The notes beneath the pieces are model-generated. The model ran no database searches. It worked only from the letters and a program-made list of their open reading frames with translations, and was not told the DNA's origin. Shown in pieces: positions 17,827 to 25,904 of a stretch of 64,000 nucleotides of DNA (positions within the stretch are counted from its first letter, which is position 1; each line of letters opens with the position of its first letter). The position numbers were made by a program, and so were the translations under genes. The DNA lies in contig NZ_FNUC01000004.1 in NCBI RefSeq assembly GCF_900106035.1, forward strand, positions 1,054,001 to 1,118,000, written 5' to 3'. Source of the stretch: Jiangella alba (lineage in GTDB: Bacteria > Actinomycetota > Actinomycetes > Jiangellales > Jiangellaceae).

Positions 17827-17873
17827 CCACCGGGGACGGGCGGTTGTCTAGGCCATGAACCCGTCCCCGGTGG
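17827..17873 (-). terminator. 14-bp perfect inverted repeat between transfer genes
   Basis: CCACCGGGGACGGG (17827-17840) and CCCGTCCCCGGTGG (17860-17873) form a perfect stem with a 19-base loop, between the stop of the 177-aa gene and the ribosome site of the membrane gene. There is no T run, so it is a GC-type terminator, attenuator or protein-binding dyad. Confidence 0.6.
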
Positions 17874-17877
17874 GGAC

Positions 17878-18411
17878 TCATCGCGAGAGCGCGGCCACTC
17901 CTTCACCGTTGGTGGCGTCGCTCACCGCGGCCAGCTGCACCACCAGGGCGTCATCAGACGCGGCCGGGTACACCCACGCCGGCAGTTGCGCGTGCACGAC
18001 GGCGAGCCAGTCCGCGAGAACCGCGGCGCCGCGCTGGTCGAACGACACATCCATCGGCGACCACGCCACCCGGCCACCGAGCGTGGCGACCAGGCGGACC
18101 AGGTTCTTCTCACCGCTCGACATGACGCCGTACGCCTGCACCTCGCGAGACGCCTGCGGACCTTGGGCCTGCCACTCCCAGAACGCCGCATCGTCGTCCG
18201 GCGGCGGGTAGCGGTCTTCGTACTCCGCCCACGCCGCCGAGTGCGCCAGATGCCCGTTCACGGCCCCAGCGACGGTGTCCGGCCAGTCCGGGTGCACGTC
18301 GATCCGCCCGGCGATCCGCTCGACCAGCTGCCGCACCCACGGATGCCGCTCGGCCAGCCAGTCCGCCGCCCGATACACATCCGACGGCGCCTGCACTGTC
18401 GCGGCCGCCAT
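17878..18411 (-). CDS. AICE hypothetical protein, 177 aa
   Basis: An unrecognised soluble protein, acidic and Ala/Trp-rich, with a helical N-terminal half (DVYRAADWLAERHPWVRQLVERIAG) and a mixed C-terminal half. No signal or membrane segment. Its ATG shares one base with the stop of the 159-aa gene (TGATG at 18409-18413), so the pair is coupled. Similar genes sit between the regulator and transfer genes in pSAM2-type elements, but I cannot name a function. Confidence 0.78.
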   Translation of the reverse strand: MAAATVQAPSDVYRAADWLAERHPWVRQLVERIAGRIDVHPDWPDTVAGAVNGHLAHSAAWAEYEDRYPPPDDDAAFWEWQAQGPQASREVQAYGVMSSGEKNLVRLVATLGGRVAWSPMDVSFDQRGAAVLADWLAVVHAQLPAWVYPAASDDALVVQLAAVSDATNGEGVAALSR

Positions 18412-18890
18412 CAGCCGACCTTCTTCTCGCCGGCCTTGACCGGCTCCTGCGCCGACCCCTCGGACCGTCCGGCCGGACGCGGAGCCTCACCGCTGCCGGG
18501 TGCTTTGACGCCGGTCGCGCGGTACTCGTACCCGAGGAACTTGAACTCGCCCTGACCCATCACCTTCGGCGACGCCGTCAACCCAACCAGCTCCACCGGG
18601 CGCATCCCCGGCAAGACCTCATCCGGCAACGGCGCCGGCTGGACCTCGGCGGTGAAGATCACCTCGAAGGACGCCCGCTTCGCCTTCTGCTCATCCGGAT
18701 CCGTCACCGTCGCCCGCCACTGCCGCAGCCCCGTCACCTCGTCCATGAGCTGCCGCTGCTCCTTGCCCCGCGCCCTCTCTTCCTGCGACTGGTACTCCAG
18801 ATCCGGTTCGATCTCACCGACCAACACCAGACCCCGCGGGAACGCCTCACCGAACTCCACCGGGAATCGGTGCCCTCGCTGTAGTGCCAT
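18411..18890 (-). CDS. AICE conserved hypothetical protein, 159 aa
   Basis: First gene of the leftward transfer operon, directly facing the GntR regulator. The product opens ALQRGHRFPVEFGEAFPRG, with a central part rich in strands and a C-terminal Pro/Ala/Gly tail. Proteins with this opening recur in Streptomyces integrative elements as unnamed or regulatory proteins. No catalytic motif is visible. Its promoter must overlap operator 1 (18938-18954), so it is probably repressed by the GntR protein. Confidence 0.8.
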   Translation of the reverse strand: MALQRGHRFPVEFGEAFPRGLVLVGEIEPDLEYQSQEERARGKEQRQLMDEVTGLRQWRATVTDPDEQKAKRASFEVIFTAEVQPAPLPDEVLPGMRPVELVGLTASPKVMGQGEFKFLGYEYRATGVKAPGSGEAPRPAGRSEGSAQEPVKAGEKKVG

Positions 18891-18937
18891 GCCCTGCTCC
18901 TTGCTTCCTCTGGGCGGTCACGACCACCCTTGACCGA

Positions 18938-19037
18938 TAGGGGTAGCTCTATAGAACATCTCGTCATCGCAGATGTCAATAGAGGTAGCTCTATAGCCCG
19001 CCTGTCGCGCGGACGATGAGTAGAGGTACCGTTATCG
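18938..19037. promoter_or_regulatory. Three phased operators of the GntR/KorSA-like regulator
   Basis: Site 1 at 18938-18954 is TAGGGGTAGCTCTATAG, site 2 at 18980-18996 is TAGAGGTAGCTCTATAG, and site 3 at 19021-19037 is TAGAGGTACCGTTATCG. Sites 1 and 2 contain the arms TAGAG/CTCTA; site 3 is degenerate. Starts are 42 and 41 bp apart, about four helical turns. They fill the space between the divergent transfer operon and the regulator gene, which fits KorSA-type control of both directions. Confidence 0.82.
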
Positions 19038-19052
19038 GCTGGAGGTGACGCC

Positions 19053-19820
19053 ATGGCCACCGGCTACCGCGAGCTGGCAGACATGCTCCGAGCGGCGATC
19101 TTGCAGGGTGACTATCCCGAGGGCTCGACGCTGCCCAAGCAGGACGAGCTAGCCGCCGAGCACGACGTCAACGTGAAGACGGTCCGTAACGCCGTCTCAC
19201 TTCTGGCTGCGGAAGGACTGGTGACGCCTGTCCGCCGGCGCGGCACCGTCGTTCGCATCCGGCCTCCGATGCAGCGCCTCGGCGCGGAGCGGTACGCCAA
19301 GAGCAAGTGGAAGTTCGGCAACCTCGTCGCCTTCGCTGCCGACCGTGAGGCGTCGGGCCGGCCGTGGAAATGGACCGATCAGACACAGACGGTCCGGCAG
19401 GTCCCTGCCGACCAGGAGACTGCAACCGCCCTGTCCGTGCCGGTCGGGTCGACGGTCTACGAGCGCGCAAGGCTCGTGAAGGACGACGGGACGCCCACCC
19501 ACACTCTCGCCAGCTACTACCGGCCCGAGGACGTCGAGGGAACGCCCATCGTCGACCCGACGCCCGGACCCGCCGGCCGAGGCGGTGGATTCGCCGTCCT
19601 GACATTGCAGGGCCTGGAGCCGCACGAGATCGCCGAGACCTTCTACGCTCGCATGCCCACGCCGGACGAACGCGAGACGCTGGAGCTGCCGGCCGGCGAG
19701 CCGGTCATGATCCTTCAACGCCACACCACCACCGAGAGTGGCAAGGTGGTCGAGTTCGCACGCGGCGTGCACTCGGCGTCGCGGTTCTCCTGGAGCTACA
19801 CGTTCAAGATCCCCGACTAA
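19053..19820 (+). CDS. GntR-family repressor with UTRA domain (KorSA-like)
   Basis: A 255-aa regulator. The winged helix-turn-helix (residues 1-70, YRELADMLRAAILQGDYPEGSTLP...VNVKTVRNAVSLLAAEGLV) is followed by a UTRA effector domain (about 85-250) with YERARLVKDDGTPTHTLASYY. In pSAM2 the equivalent KorSA represses transfer and replication genes to keep the element integrated. ATG 19053 has GGAGG nearby. Three operators lie in its upstream region, and it probably also represses itself. Confidence 0.93.
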   Translation: MATGYRELADMLRAAILQGDYPEGSTLPKQDELAAEHDVNVKTVRNAVSLLAAEGLVTPVRRRGTVVRIRPPMQRLGAERYAKSKWKFGNLVAFAADREASGRPWKWTDQTQTVRQVPADQETATALSVPVGSTVYERARLVKDDGTPTHTLASYYRPEDVEGTPIVDPTPGPAGRGGGFAVLTLQGLEPHEIAETFYARMPTPDERETLELPAGEPVMILQRHTTTESGKVVEFARGVHSASRFSWSYTFKIPD

Positions 19821-19837
19821 GTGGGTAACTGACGACG

Positions 19838-20503
19838 ATGAGCGCTGACCGACCTGGACTGCCCGACCACGTCCTGGCGGACGCGCAAATCCTCTGGGAC
19901 TACCACCAGCTGCACCACGAGCTGCGCCCCACCGACGTCGGCATCGGCCTCGGCAGCCACGACCCCGGAGTGCCCGACCACACCGCCGACCTCTACCACC
20001 GCGGCATGTTCCCGCTCATCGTGTTCACCGGCGCCAACGCCCCCACCACTATCGACCTGTACCCCGACGGCGAAGCCGTCCACTACGCCCGACGAGCCGT
20101 CGAACTCGGCGTCCCGGCCGACGCGATCCTGATCGAGCCACGAGCCACGAACACCGCCGAGAACTTAATCTTCACTCGCCAGCTACTCGCCGAGCACGGC
20201 ATCACGCCACAGGCGGTCACGCTCATCACCCGGCCCTACCAACAGCGCCGCGCCTACGCCACCTGCCGCAAGCAATGGCCCGACGTCGACGTCATCTGCT
20301 CATCCCAACCGCAGACCTTCCGCAACTACCTCGACACCATCAACGACGACGACCGCGTCATCAACATGCTCGTCGGCGACACCCAACGCATCACCCTCTA
20401 CGCCGAACGCGCCTACGCCCTTCCGCAGCCCATACCCGCATCGATCCAGCGCGCGTACGAGCACTTAATTCGCCTAGGATTCGACTCCCGCTTAGTGACC
20501 TAG
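19838..20503 (+). CDS. YdcF/ElyC-like (DUF218) protein
   Basis: A 221-aa cytosolic protein with the DUF218 layout: VGIGLGSHDPGVPDHTADLYHRG, LIVFTGAN, ILIEPRATNTAENLIFTRQLL and TLITRPYQQRRAYAT. Family members bind nucleotide-like ligands; the molecular role is unsettled. There is no membrane anchor here. It follows the regulator by 17 bases in the same direction, so it is probably part of the regulator transcript. YdcF-like genes are frequent companions of KorSA-like regulators in AICEs. Confidence 0.87.
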   Translation: MSADRPGLPDHVLADAQILWDYHQLHHELRPTDVGIGLGSHDPGVPDHTADLYHRGMFPLIVFTGANAPTTIDLYPDGEAVHYARRAVELGVPADAILIEPRATNTAENLIFTRQLLAEHGITPQAVTLITRPYQQRRAYATCRKQWPDVDVICSSQPQTFRNYLDTINDDDRVINMLVGDTQRITLYAERAYALPQPIPASIQRAYEHLIRLGFDSRLVT

Positions 20504-20530
20504 TTACATGCGCCGCAGAGCCTATTCGGC

Positions 20531-22021
20531 CTACCAGTGATCAAGGTCAAACGGATCAGAGTCCGCATCTACAAATTCCATAAACCGCGTAACCAACCGG
20601 CGCCCCACAACGGCGGTCGCTTGCGTGAAGGCAAGGGCGGCGGCCTCGGCGCTAGCGAGCTCCAAGGGGTACGGCCCATCTTCAGCAATCGTCCCCGGGA
20701 TCAACTCCCGGACCCGAATCGCCTGCTCTCCACGACCATAGATCACAGGCAGTCTCACGAAAGAAACTCGATCGCCATCAGCAATAAGATAGATTCCGAG
20801 ATAGACATGCGAGTCTAGGTGTGATCCAGGCGCACTCCGCCAAGCTATCGCCACAAGAGCGGGCGAATTAGCCGCCAGACTGAACGGCTCAACCTTCCGA
20901 TCTTGCAAGAAGTCGACGTCACCCGAGTCGATTAGTTGCGACATTGGGGACCCAGCGCTAGAAACGTCGATACCAAGCTCACCGCCACTTGCCTCGCTGA
21001 GGCGCATCAAATCGCCGTGCAGGAGCTCATCTAGACTGCGGTGCATCATGGTTCCGATATCATCGACGCGCGCCCGCAGTCTCCTCGTTCGATCCGCTTC
21101 GGCACGGCGAGCATCTGCGCTGCGGCGCTCAGCTAAGCGTGAGGCCACGGCCAAAGCCTCGGCAAGGTCCTGTCGATCCTGATGCGCTGGCAGTTCCGAG
21201 GCCCCAGAAAGCATTTTGGAAATAGTATCCAGCTCATGCAGAACGACGGACCAATCGGCGAGCCGGGCGCGAGGATCGGTATCTAACAGCTGCGCGAATA
21301 GCTCATTCAAACCCACTAACAGCGGCACTCCAGTCACGCTCTCGATCCGATATCGCCGTTCAATCTGCGCCTCACGAGCCGGTGGATTCGTGGCCGCGAG
21401 AATCGCCCAGGCGAACTTCGCCCATGCATAGAAGTCAGCAGGTCGCTGATCAATCCCATCGGCGATTCCCGATTCGTTCTCGGGTGCTATGTAAAGCCGT
21501 GAACCAATCGCCTCGGCGGGCGCTGTTAACCGAACGCTCTCCTCGATTTTCAGGCAAAGCCCAAAGTCCGCCAAGAGCGGCTTGCGACCGTCAAGCAGAA
21601 TATTCGATGGCTTTACGTCACGATGCGCGTAGCCTCGCTCGTGCAAGGCACGAAGGGCCGCGGCCACATCGCGGACGAGGTCGATGCCATCTTTTACACC
21701 TAGCGCTTCGGCTTCCGGCCCGACGAATTTCTGCAACGAGCCCTCCGTGTACCACGGCATCACAAACCACGGCCGCTCGATCGCCAGGTCTTGATCGACT
21801 ATGGGCGGCACAGGCAAGGCGTGATCCGCGAGCCTAGCCATCGTCTCGACTTCGCGTCTGAAGCGCTCGCGCCGGGCGGGGTTCTTGAGGCGCTTCAGCG
21901 CGTAGCTACGTCCGGCTTCCCCACGCCTTGAGACCTCATAGACCCACGCCTGGCCAGACTCGTTCAGCGCACCTCCGGCGACTCTCGGCCAGTGCTTTGG
22001 CAGCCCCATGGAAACCCCCAT
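20531..22021 (-). CDS. Cytosolic Ser/Thr protein kinase, second gene of a two-gene cargo unit
   Basis: A 496-aa eukaryotic-type kinase. The ATP lysine is Lys43 in YALKRLKN, catalytic loop YAHRDVKPSNILL has Asp135, DFG lies at 152-154, and YIAPEN replaces APE; the glycine loop is degenerate (NESGQAWVYEV). All catalytic residues needed are present. Unlike PknB types there is no membrane helix or PASTA repeat; residues about 280-330 are charged and coiled-coil-like, and 340-496 form an unknown mixed domain. GAGGA from the upstream gene end serves ATG 22021, three bases after that stop. Codon use and GC are lower than in the backbone. Confidence 0.88.
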   Translation of the reverse strand: MGVSMGLPKHWPRVAGGALNESGQAWVYEVSRRGEAGRSYALKRLKNPARRERFRREVETMARLADHALPVPPIVDQDLAIERPWFVMPWYTEGSLQKFVGPEAEALGVKDGIDLVRDVAAALRALHERGYAHRDVKPSNILLDGRKPLLADFGLCLKIEESVRLTAPAEAIGSRLYIAPENESGIADGIDQRPADFYAWAKFAWAILAATNPPAREAQIERRYRIESVTGVPLLVGLNELFAQLLDTDPRARLADWSVVLHELDTISKMLSGASELPAHQDRQDLAEALAVASRLAERRSADARRAEADRTRRLRARVDDIGTMMHRSLDELLHGDLMRLSEASGGELGIDVSSAGSPMSQLIDSGDVDFLQDRKVEPFSLAANSPALVAIAWRSAPGSHLDSHVYLGIYLIADGDRVSFVRLPVIYGRGEQAIRVRELIPGTIAEDGPYPLELASAEAAALAFTQATAVVGRRLVTRFMEFVDADSDPFDLDHW

Positions 22022-22024
22022 GTG

Positions 22025-22837
22025 TTAGTCCTCTAGTGCGGTCATCTCTCGCACCGAGTAGAATCCCTTCGCGGGATCGAATATAGGTAAGCTGTTCCTC
22101 TCTCCTTGCTGCAAGGGTCGGCCAGCGAAGTGCGGAGTTGATACGCCATTGCAACTCCACATCAACTGGAAAAGCTGTGTATTCAAGTGTTTATATACTT
22201 TCCCAATCTGAGGGACCCCGCCGATACCTGGGTAGCGCTCATCCCCTGTGATCTCGCACAGGATCTCGAATGGCTCCATGTCGATATTATTGCCATCGCG
22301 ATCACGCTCTCGCAGTAGCACCCTTGTTCGCCTAATGGCGTCCACGACCGCTTGCTTATTATCTCCGGAGAAGAAGAATTTCGATTCGTTGGCGCCCAGC
22401 AGTCGGCGGAAGATGAAGCGTCGATTCCCCGCGTCGAACGCCAGCCTCCACGCCTTGAATTTATCGTCTTGCCAATCATAACCCCCGAGCAAGAAGTAGT
22501 TGTCTGGCTTATCTGGGTGGCGCTGACCCACTGGCAAGGAGTGGATGGCGTCATAGGTTTGTTGAAAAACACGCAACGTGTGACCCTTTAACTTGGAAAG
22601 CGGAAGGCGGCGACTGGAGCTAAACGGGTAGTTCTCAATAGCCCTCTGCATCTGCATCAAGAGTGGGTACGCCCATTGAGTGTCACCGGCGAACGCTATC
22701 AATGCATCCGATCGGCCAAGTTGAAAGACCTTCTGTGCGTGATCCAATGCCTGACCACCACTCAATCGACTGTCGGAGGCAATCACCAGCTCGTAATGCG
22801 AGAGTACGCGTCGCAGAAAGACGGTTAGCAGTGTCAC
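22025..22837 (-). CDS. Proteasome-beta/Ntn-hydrolase-like protein, first gene of the kinase unit
   Basis: A 270-aa protein I read as an Ntn-hydrolase candidate. After the initiator (GTG 22837, AAGGAG six bases upstream) residue 2 is Thr, which Met aminopeptidase would expose. VIASDSRLSGG (Asp22) and KVFQLGRSDALIAFAGD (Lys36, Gly51) match the Asp17, Lys33 and Gly47 landmarks of proteasome beta subunits at nearly the right spacing. The C-terminal half (from about 150) is unfamiliar and longer than HslV. The kinase gene follows at once. Peptidase activity is inference; the domain could be inactive and sensory. Confidence 0.62.
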   Translation of the reverse strand: MTLLTVFLRRVLSHYELVIASDSRLSGGQALDHAQKVFQLGRSDALIAFAGDTQWAYPLLMQMQRAIENYPFSSSRRLPLSKLKGHTLRVFQQTYDAIHSLPVGQRHPDKPDNYFLLGGYDWQDDKFKAWRLAFDAGNRRFIFRRLLGANESKFFFSGDNKQAVVDAIRRTRVLLRERDRDGNNIDMEPFEILCEITGDERYPGIGGVPQIGKVYKHLNTQLFQLMWSCNGVSTPHFAGRPLQQGERNSLPIFDPAKGFYSVREMTALED

Positions 22838-23470
22838 AGATGGCTCCTTGAGTTATGCACCCCTCAGACCGCGTAATCTAGCGCAAATACACCGCCAACG
22901 GCTCATCTAGGAATGAACGGTCCCACGGATGCTTCAGGTCCACGTTGGTGCGCGCGTCCGTCCGGGATCGTCCAGCCCTGCTGAGGCGCTGCCGGCGTCA
23001 CCCACCAACGTTCCGCCGCAAGCATTGGTCCCCGGTCCGTGGCATCGCATTCATCGCCCGATACCAGAGTCACTGACGCCATTGCCATGCCTTGCCACGA
23101 AGTCCGCGCCGTGCATTGCCGGACTGAGCTATTGAGGATCAAGCGGCGCGCTACGCGCGCCGTGCCCTCCGGCCGCCGGGCCGGGCATGCGGCCTGGCGG
23201 CCGTTCCGGGCCCCGGCGGCCGGCAGGCACCCGACGTGATCCGCTCGGCCACTCCTGCACCATTGCCGCGGCGGCGTCGTCCTCTTAGCAGCCATTCTTT
23301 TGGCCTCCGCTTCACACGTCAAGGGCGCCTGCGGCGTCACGACGTGATCGCTACGCGACCCTTGACACGCTCCGCTCCAGCCAACGACCTGGCAGCTATG
23401 AGGACGACGCCTCAGGGTGAGCAACGTGCTCGCAGTCGCAGTCCTTGCCGACCAAGCCTGAATCAGTTGA
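22838..23470. other. 633-bp stretch without a convincing gene, with nested inverted repeats
   Basis: It must hold the promoter of the Ntn/kinase unit near its left end. Open frames here lack family features and a ribosome site. I see an 8-bp stem CGGCGCGC-3-GCGCGCCG at 23144-23162 and an outer stem GTCAAGGG/CCCTTGAC (23318-23325, 23359-23366) with the inner dyad TCACGACGTGA at 23337-23347. It may be the remains of a gene or a structured cis site. Confidence 0.5.
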
Positions 23471-23995
23471 TCACACAGGGCCGGACTCGGAGTGCGGAAC
23501 ATGCGGAGGCCATGCAGTCTCGTGATTCAGAACAACAGCTCTTGACACAGCCCGTGAGGGACCGCGATTCAAGCGACGCAACATACCTCGACGATTAGGC
23601 CTCGACTGATAAATGGCTAGCGCGCTGACCGGCCTATTTGCATCCAGGATCTCTTCAATAAACGAACTCGGAAACGTCCATCTAACGGCATCGTACGGTT
23701 CTAGTCTATATGGAAGCTCCGGACCTTGAACCCTATCACCCCAGAAGGAAATCTGGATGGGCGTGGTACCCGGATACTCCCAGTCCAGATCAATTAGCGT
23801 CACTGCGCGACCACCCGAATTCGCTACCGTTACCCGCACCTGGTAATCGGGACTTTTATTCGTCCACATATGATTAATCCCCAGGCTTACTGCGACAGCA
23901 GGACGCTCAGCCCTCGCTCGAATGACCTGCCACCCCAGGCTTGCGACGGCCGTCGCGAGGGCGAAGCTACTCACCACCTCGGCGTAGCTCAACAT
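23471..23995 (-). CDS. Membrane-anchored hypothetical protein of the AICE cargo
   Basis: A 174-aa protein with one N-terminal helix (YAEVVSSFALATAVASLGWQVI) followed by a beta-rich cytosolic or extracellular part (VAVSLGINHMWTNKSPDYQVRVTVANSGGRAVTLIDLDWEY) that looks like an immunoglobulin-like or CARDB-type strand set, and a basic C-terminal tail. No family name is certain. It is isolated from the HTH-ImmA gene by 111 bases and is read in the same direction. Local GC is low, as in the rest of the cargo. Confidence 0.68.
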   Translation of the reverse strand: MLSYAEVVSSFALATAVASLGWQVIRARAERPAVAVSLGINHMWTNKSPDYQVRVTVANSGGRAVTLIDLDWEYPGTTPIQISFWGDRVQGPELPYRLEPYDAVRWTFPSSFIEEILDANRPVSALAIYQSRPNRRGMLRRLNRGPSRAVSRAVVLNHETAWPPHVPHSESGPV

Positions 23996-24106
23996 ACGAA
24001 GTTCCCTGATCTCGATAGCAGCCGCTTAACAGGAACTAGCGGGCGTTGGAGTCTGCTTGCCGGCCTCGACGGGGAGGCGGTTAATGTCATACGACTAGCC
24101 TCATAA

Positions 24107-25210
24107 TCAGGCTCTGCGTCTTGCCTGATTGAAGTCCACGACATTCGATGGAAGCCTTCTTGGGGCTGGCGACTCGAATGGAAGCTCTTCTGAAGTTGCA
24201 TGCTGCGAGAGCACCGCAGTCGCGAGCTCATATGACCATCCAGCAGCCGCTGAGAATGTCTCAATTTGCAACGCGGGGCCATATGCGATCTCCATTAGTT
24301 TACGCAATGACCTTGGCTTTTCGCGCGGCACGTGACCTGGTTCTGCGCGGTTCCAACCACGCGCACTGATTTGGCGATAGAGCCCCGTCGCTCGTTCCTG
24401 ATCAATCACTCCGAGCTCTCGCGCGCGTCGCACCAGACTTTTAATCGAGACGCCCCACCTGGTCTTAAGCATCGCAAGCCCACTCAGCGTCAGTCGCTTC
24501 GGCATCTCACCTGCGAGCGCGTGAAGAGGCGTTAACAATTCAGCTGCGAATAGATCTGCTTCCGCCTCAATGTCTCTTCCCGCCGCCCGGTCCTTGTGCA
24601 ACAGCAAATGTCCAAGTTCGTGGGCCACGCTAAAACGGAGGCGGTCACCAGGGACACCGTCCAAGAGCCCGATTAGGGGTTCCTTCTCGTACCAGGCGCA
24701 GAAAGCATCGAGTGAATTCTCGGCGAGCGGCAAGCCTAGGATCGTAACCCCGGTTCGTTCGATTGCAAGAACAAGATAAGGAAGTGGTTGATTAGGCGTG
24801 AATCCCATTATCTCCCGCATCGCGCGCGCAGCTTCCTGTGGAGACAGTCCGTACGCTGACTCTAGGCGTACCGGAATTGCGCTTCCGTGTGCGCGCATGC
24901 GCTTATGTTCCTCATGAATGAGCCGTGCCCATTGGAGCGCCGAAGCCTTCGACCGTTGGGTGAGTCGGCTACGGGATCTAAGTTGCGGCGAGTGACCTGC
25001 TAATTCAGGCGTTGGGTCGCGAGTAAAGAAATCAACGGTGACGCCCAGCGTTGCCGCCAGGAGTGCAGTTGTCTCGCCGTCAGGCTGGCTTAGGCCCTTT
25101 TCAATCCTCGAAAGCTGCGACTGCGTCAGGTCGGGCATCCTGTCGACGAGCCCAAGTTGTGTTAGGCCGTGCATCTCGCGCAACTGCCTAACTCGCTCGC
25201 CGAAGATCAC
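24107..25210 (-). CDS. XRE-family HTH fused to ImmA/IrrE metallopeptidase
   Basis: A 367-aa two-domain regulator. Residues about 3-62 form an XRE helix-turn-helix (ERVRQLREMHGLTQLGLVDR...LTQSQLSRIEKGLSQPD). The ImmA/IrrE peptidase domain carries zinc motif HELGH at 197-201 and EAEADLFAAELLTP, where a glutamate completes the site. Such proteins sense stress and cleave repressors or act as antitoxins/regulators of neighbouring genes. The GTG at 25210 starts two bases after the stop of the 223-aa gene, with GAGGG as ribosome site, so they form one operon. Confidence 0.92.
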   Translation of the reverse strand: MIFGERVRQLREMHGLTQLGLVDRMPDLTQSQLSRIEKGLSQPDGETTALLAATLGVTVDFFTRDPTPELAGHSPQLRSRSRLTQRSKASALQWARLIHEEHKRMRAHGSAIPVRLESAYGLSPQEAARAMREIMGFTPNQPLPYLVLAIERTGVTILGLPLAENSLDAFCAWYEKEPLIGLLDGVPGDRLRFSVAHELGHLLLHKDRAAGRDIEAEADLFAAELLTPLHALAGEMPKRLTLSGLAMLKTRWGVSIKSLVRRARELGVIDQERATGLYRQISARGWNRAEPGHVPREKPRSLRKLMEIAYGPALQIETFSAAAGWSYELATAVLSQHATSEELPFESPAPRRLPSNVVDFNQARRRA

Positions 25211-25212
25211 TT

Positions 25213-25884
25213 CTATCCCTCTAGCTGGTCGGACTTGTAACTGGGCCGCAACTCGTCAAGGTCGGCCGCACGGAGCATACTCATGCCACGCGAGAGAGGC
25301 CCGGCCCAGTCCACGATGACGCTGTCCCGGCGGTAGTCGCCGCCTAGCGGGCGGACCAGCGTCATGGGGTCGAGAAGGCGACTCTCGTCATCAGTCCAGA
25401 GAAGGAGGTGGTTGTCCGTATGGAAGTCCGACAACGCCGGCATCTGCCGCCAGAAGGCCTGCCGCCGCGCGGAGCGCCCCGGCGGTGGGATCAGATGGCT
25501 GCGCGTGCCTTCCTTGTACGGCGAGCGAAGCACCCTCACGGCCAGGCCGTTGTGGGTGATCAAGATCCCAGAGAGTGAGAGTAGCGGCCGGCCGCTGGAC
25601 TCGTTGGTGGCTGTGATCCCCAGGTTGCCCAGCTCCTTCGACGCAACGCGCCGTGCCGTGTGCGAGAAGTAGTGAGGATCGTCGCCCCGTGCGAAGCCAC
25701 TATCGAGATGCTGTTGCGCGGCGGCTTCGAGACCCTTGGTTAAGGCATCGAAGACGGGCTTGATGATGTTCTGCAGAGCGCGGACGCTGTCGCTGTAGGA
25801 CCCCATCTGCATAATATGCCACGTAATGTCACACGGCTGCTGGTCGGCGCGCCGCGCTGCAGGCACCAGGATGGGCCGCGTCAC
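25213..25884 (-). CDS. Unknown partner of the HTH-ImmA protein
   Basis: A 223-aa soluble protein that I cannot assign. It has a helical N-terminal part (DSVRALQNIIKPVFDALTKGLEAAAQQHLDSG), then a beta-rich part with LLSLSGILITHNGLAVRVLRSPYK and a His/Asp-rich DFHTDNHLLLWTDDESRLLDP. The GTG at 25884 is one possible start; in-frame ATG codons near residue 25 are alternatives. It sits directly before the HTH-ImmA gene, an order seen for toxin or effector genes paired with such regulators. A toxin or defence-effector role is hypothesis only. Confidence 0.72.
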   Translation of the reverse strand: MTRPILVPAARRADQQPCDITWHIMQMGSYSDSVRALQNIIKPVFDALTKGLEAAAQQHLDSGFARGDDPHYFSHTARRVASKELGNLGITATNESSGRPLLSLSGILITHNGLAVRVLRSPYKEGTRSHLIPPPGRSARRQAFWRQMPALSDFHTDNHLLLWTDDESRLLDPMTLVRPLGGDYRRDSVIVDWAGPLSRGMSMLRAADLDELRPSYKSDQLEG

Positions 25885-25904
25885 CGTTAGTACTCAGGCA
25901 CAGG

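Noticed and set aside
22903-23502. A 199-aa protein in the cargo gap
   Set aside because: Composition changes along the frame, it has no ribosome site or recognisable domain, and it overlaps the end of the 174-aa gene.
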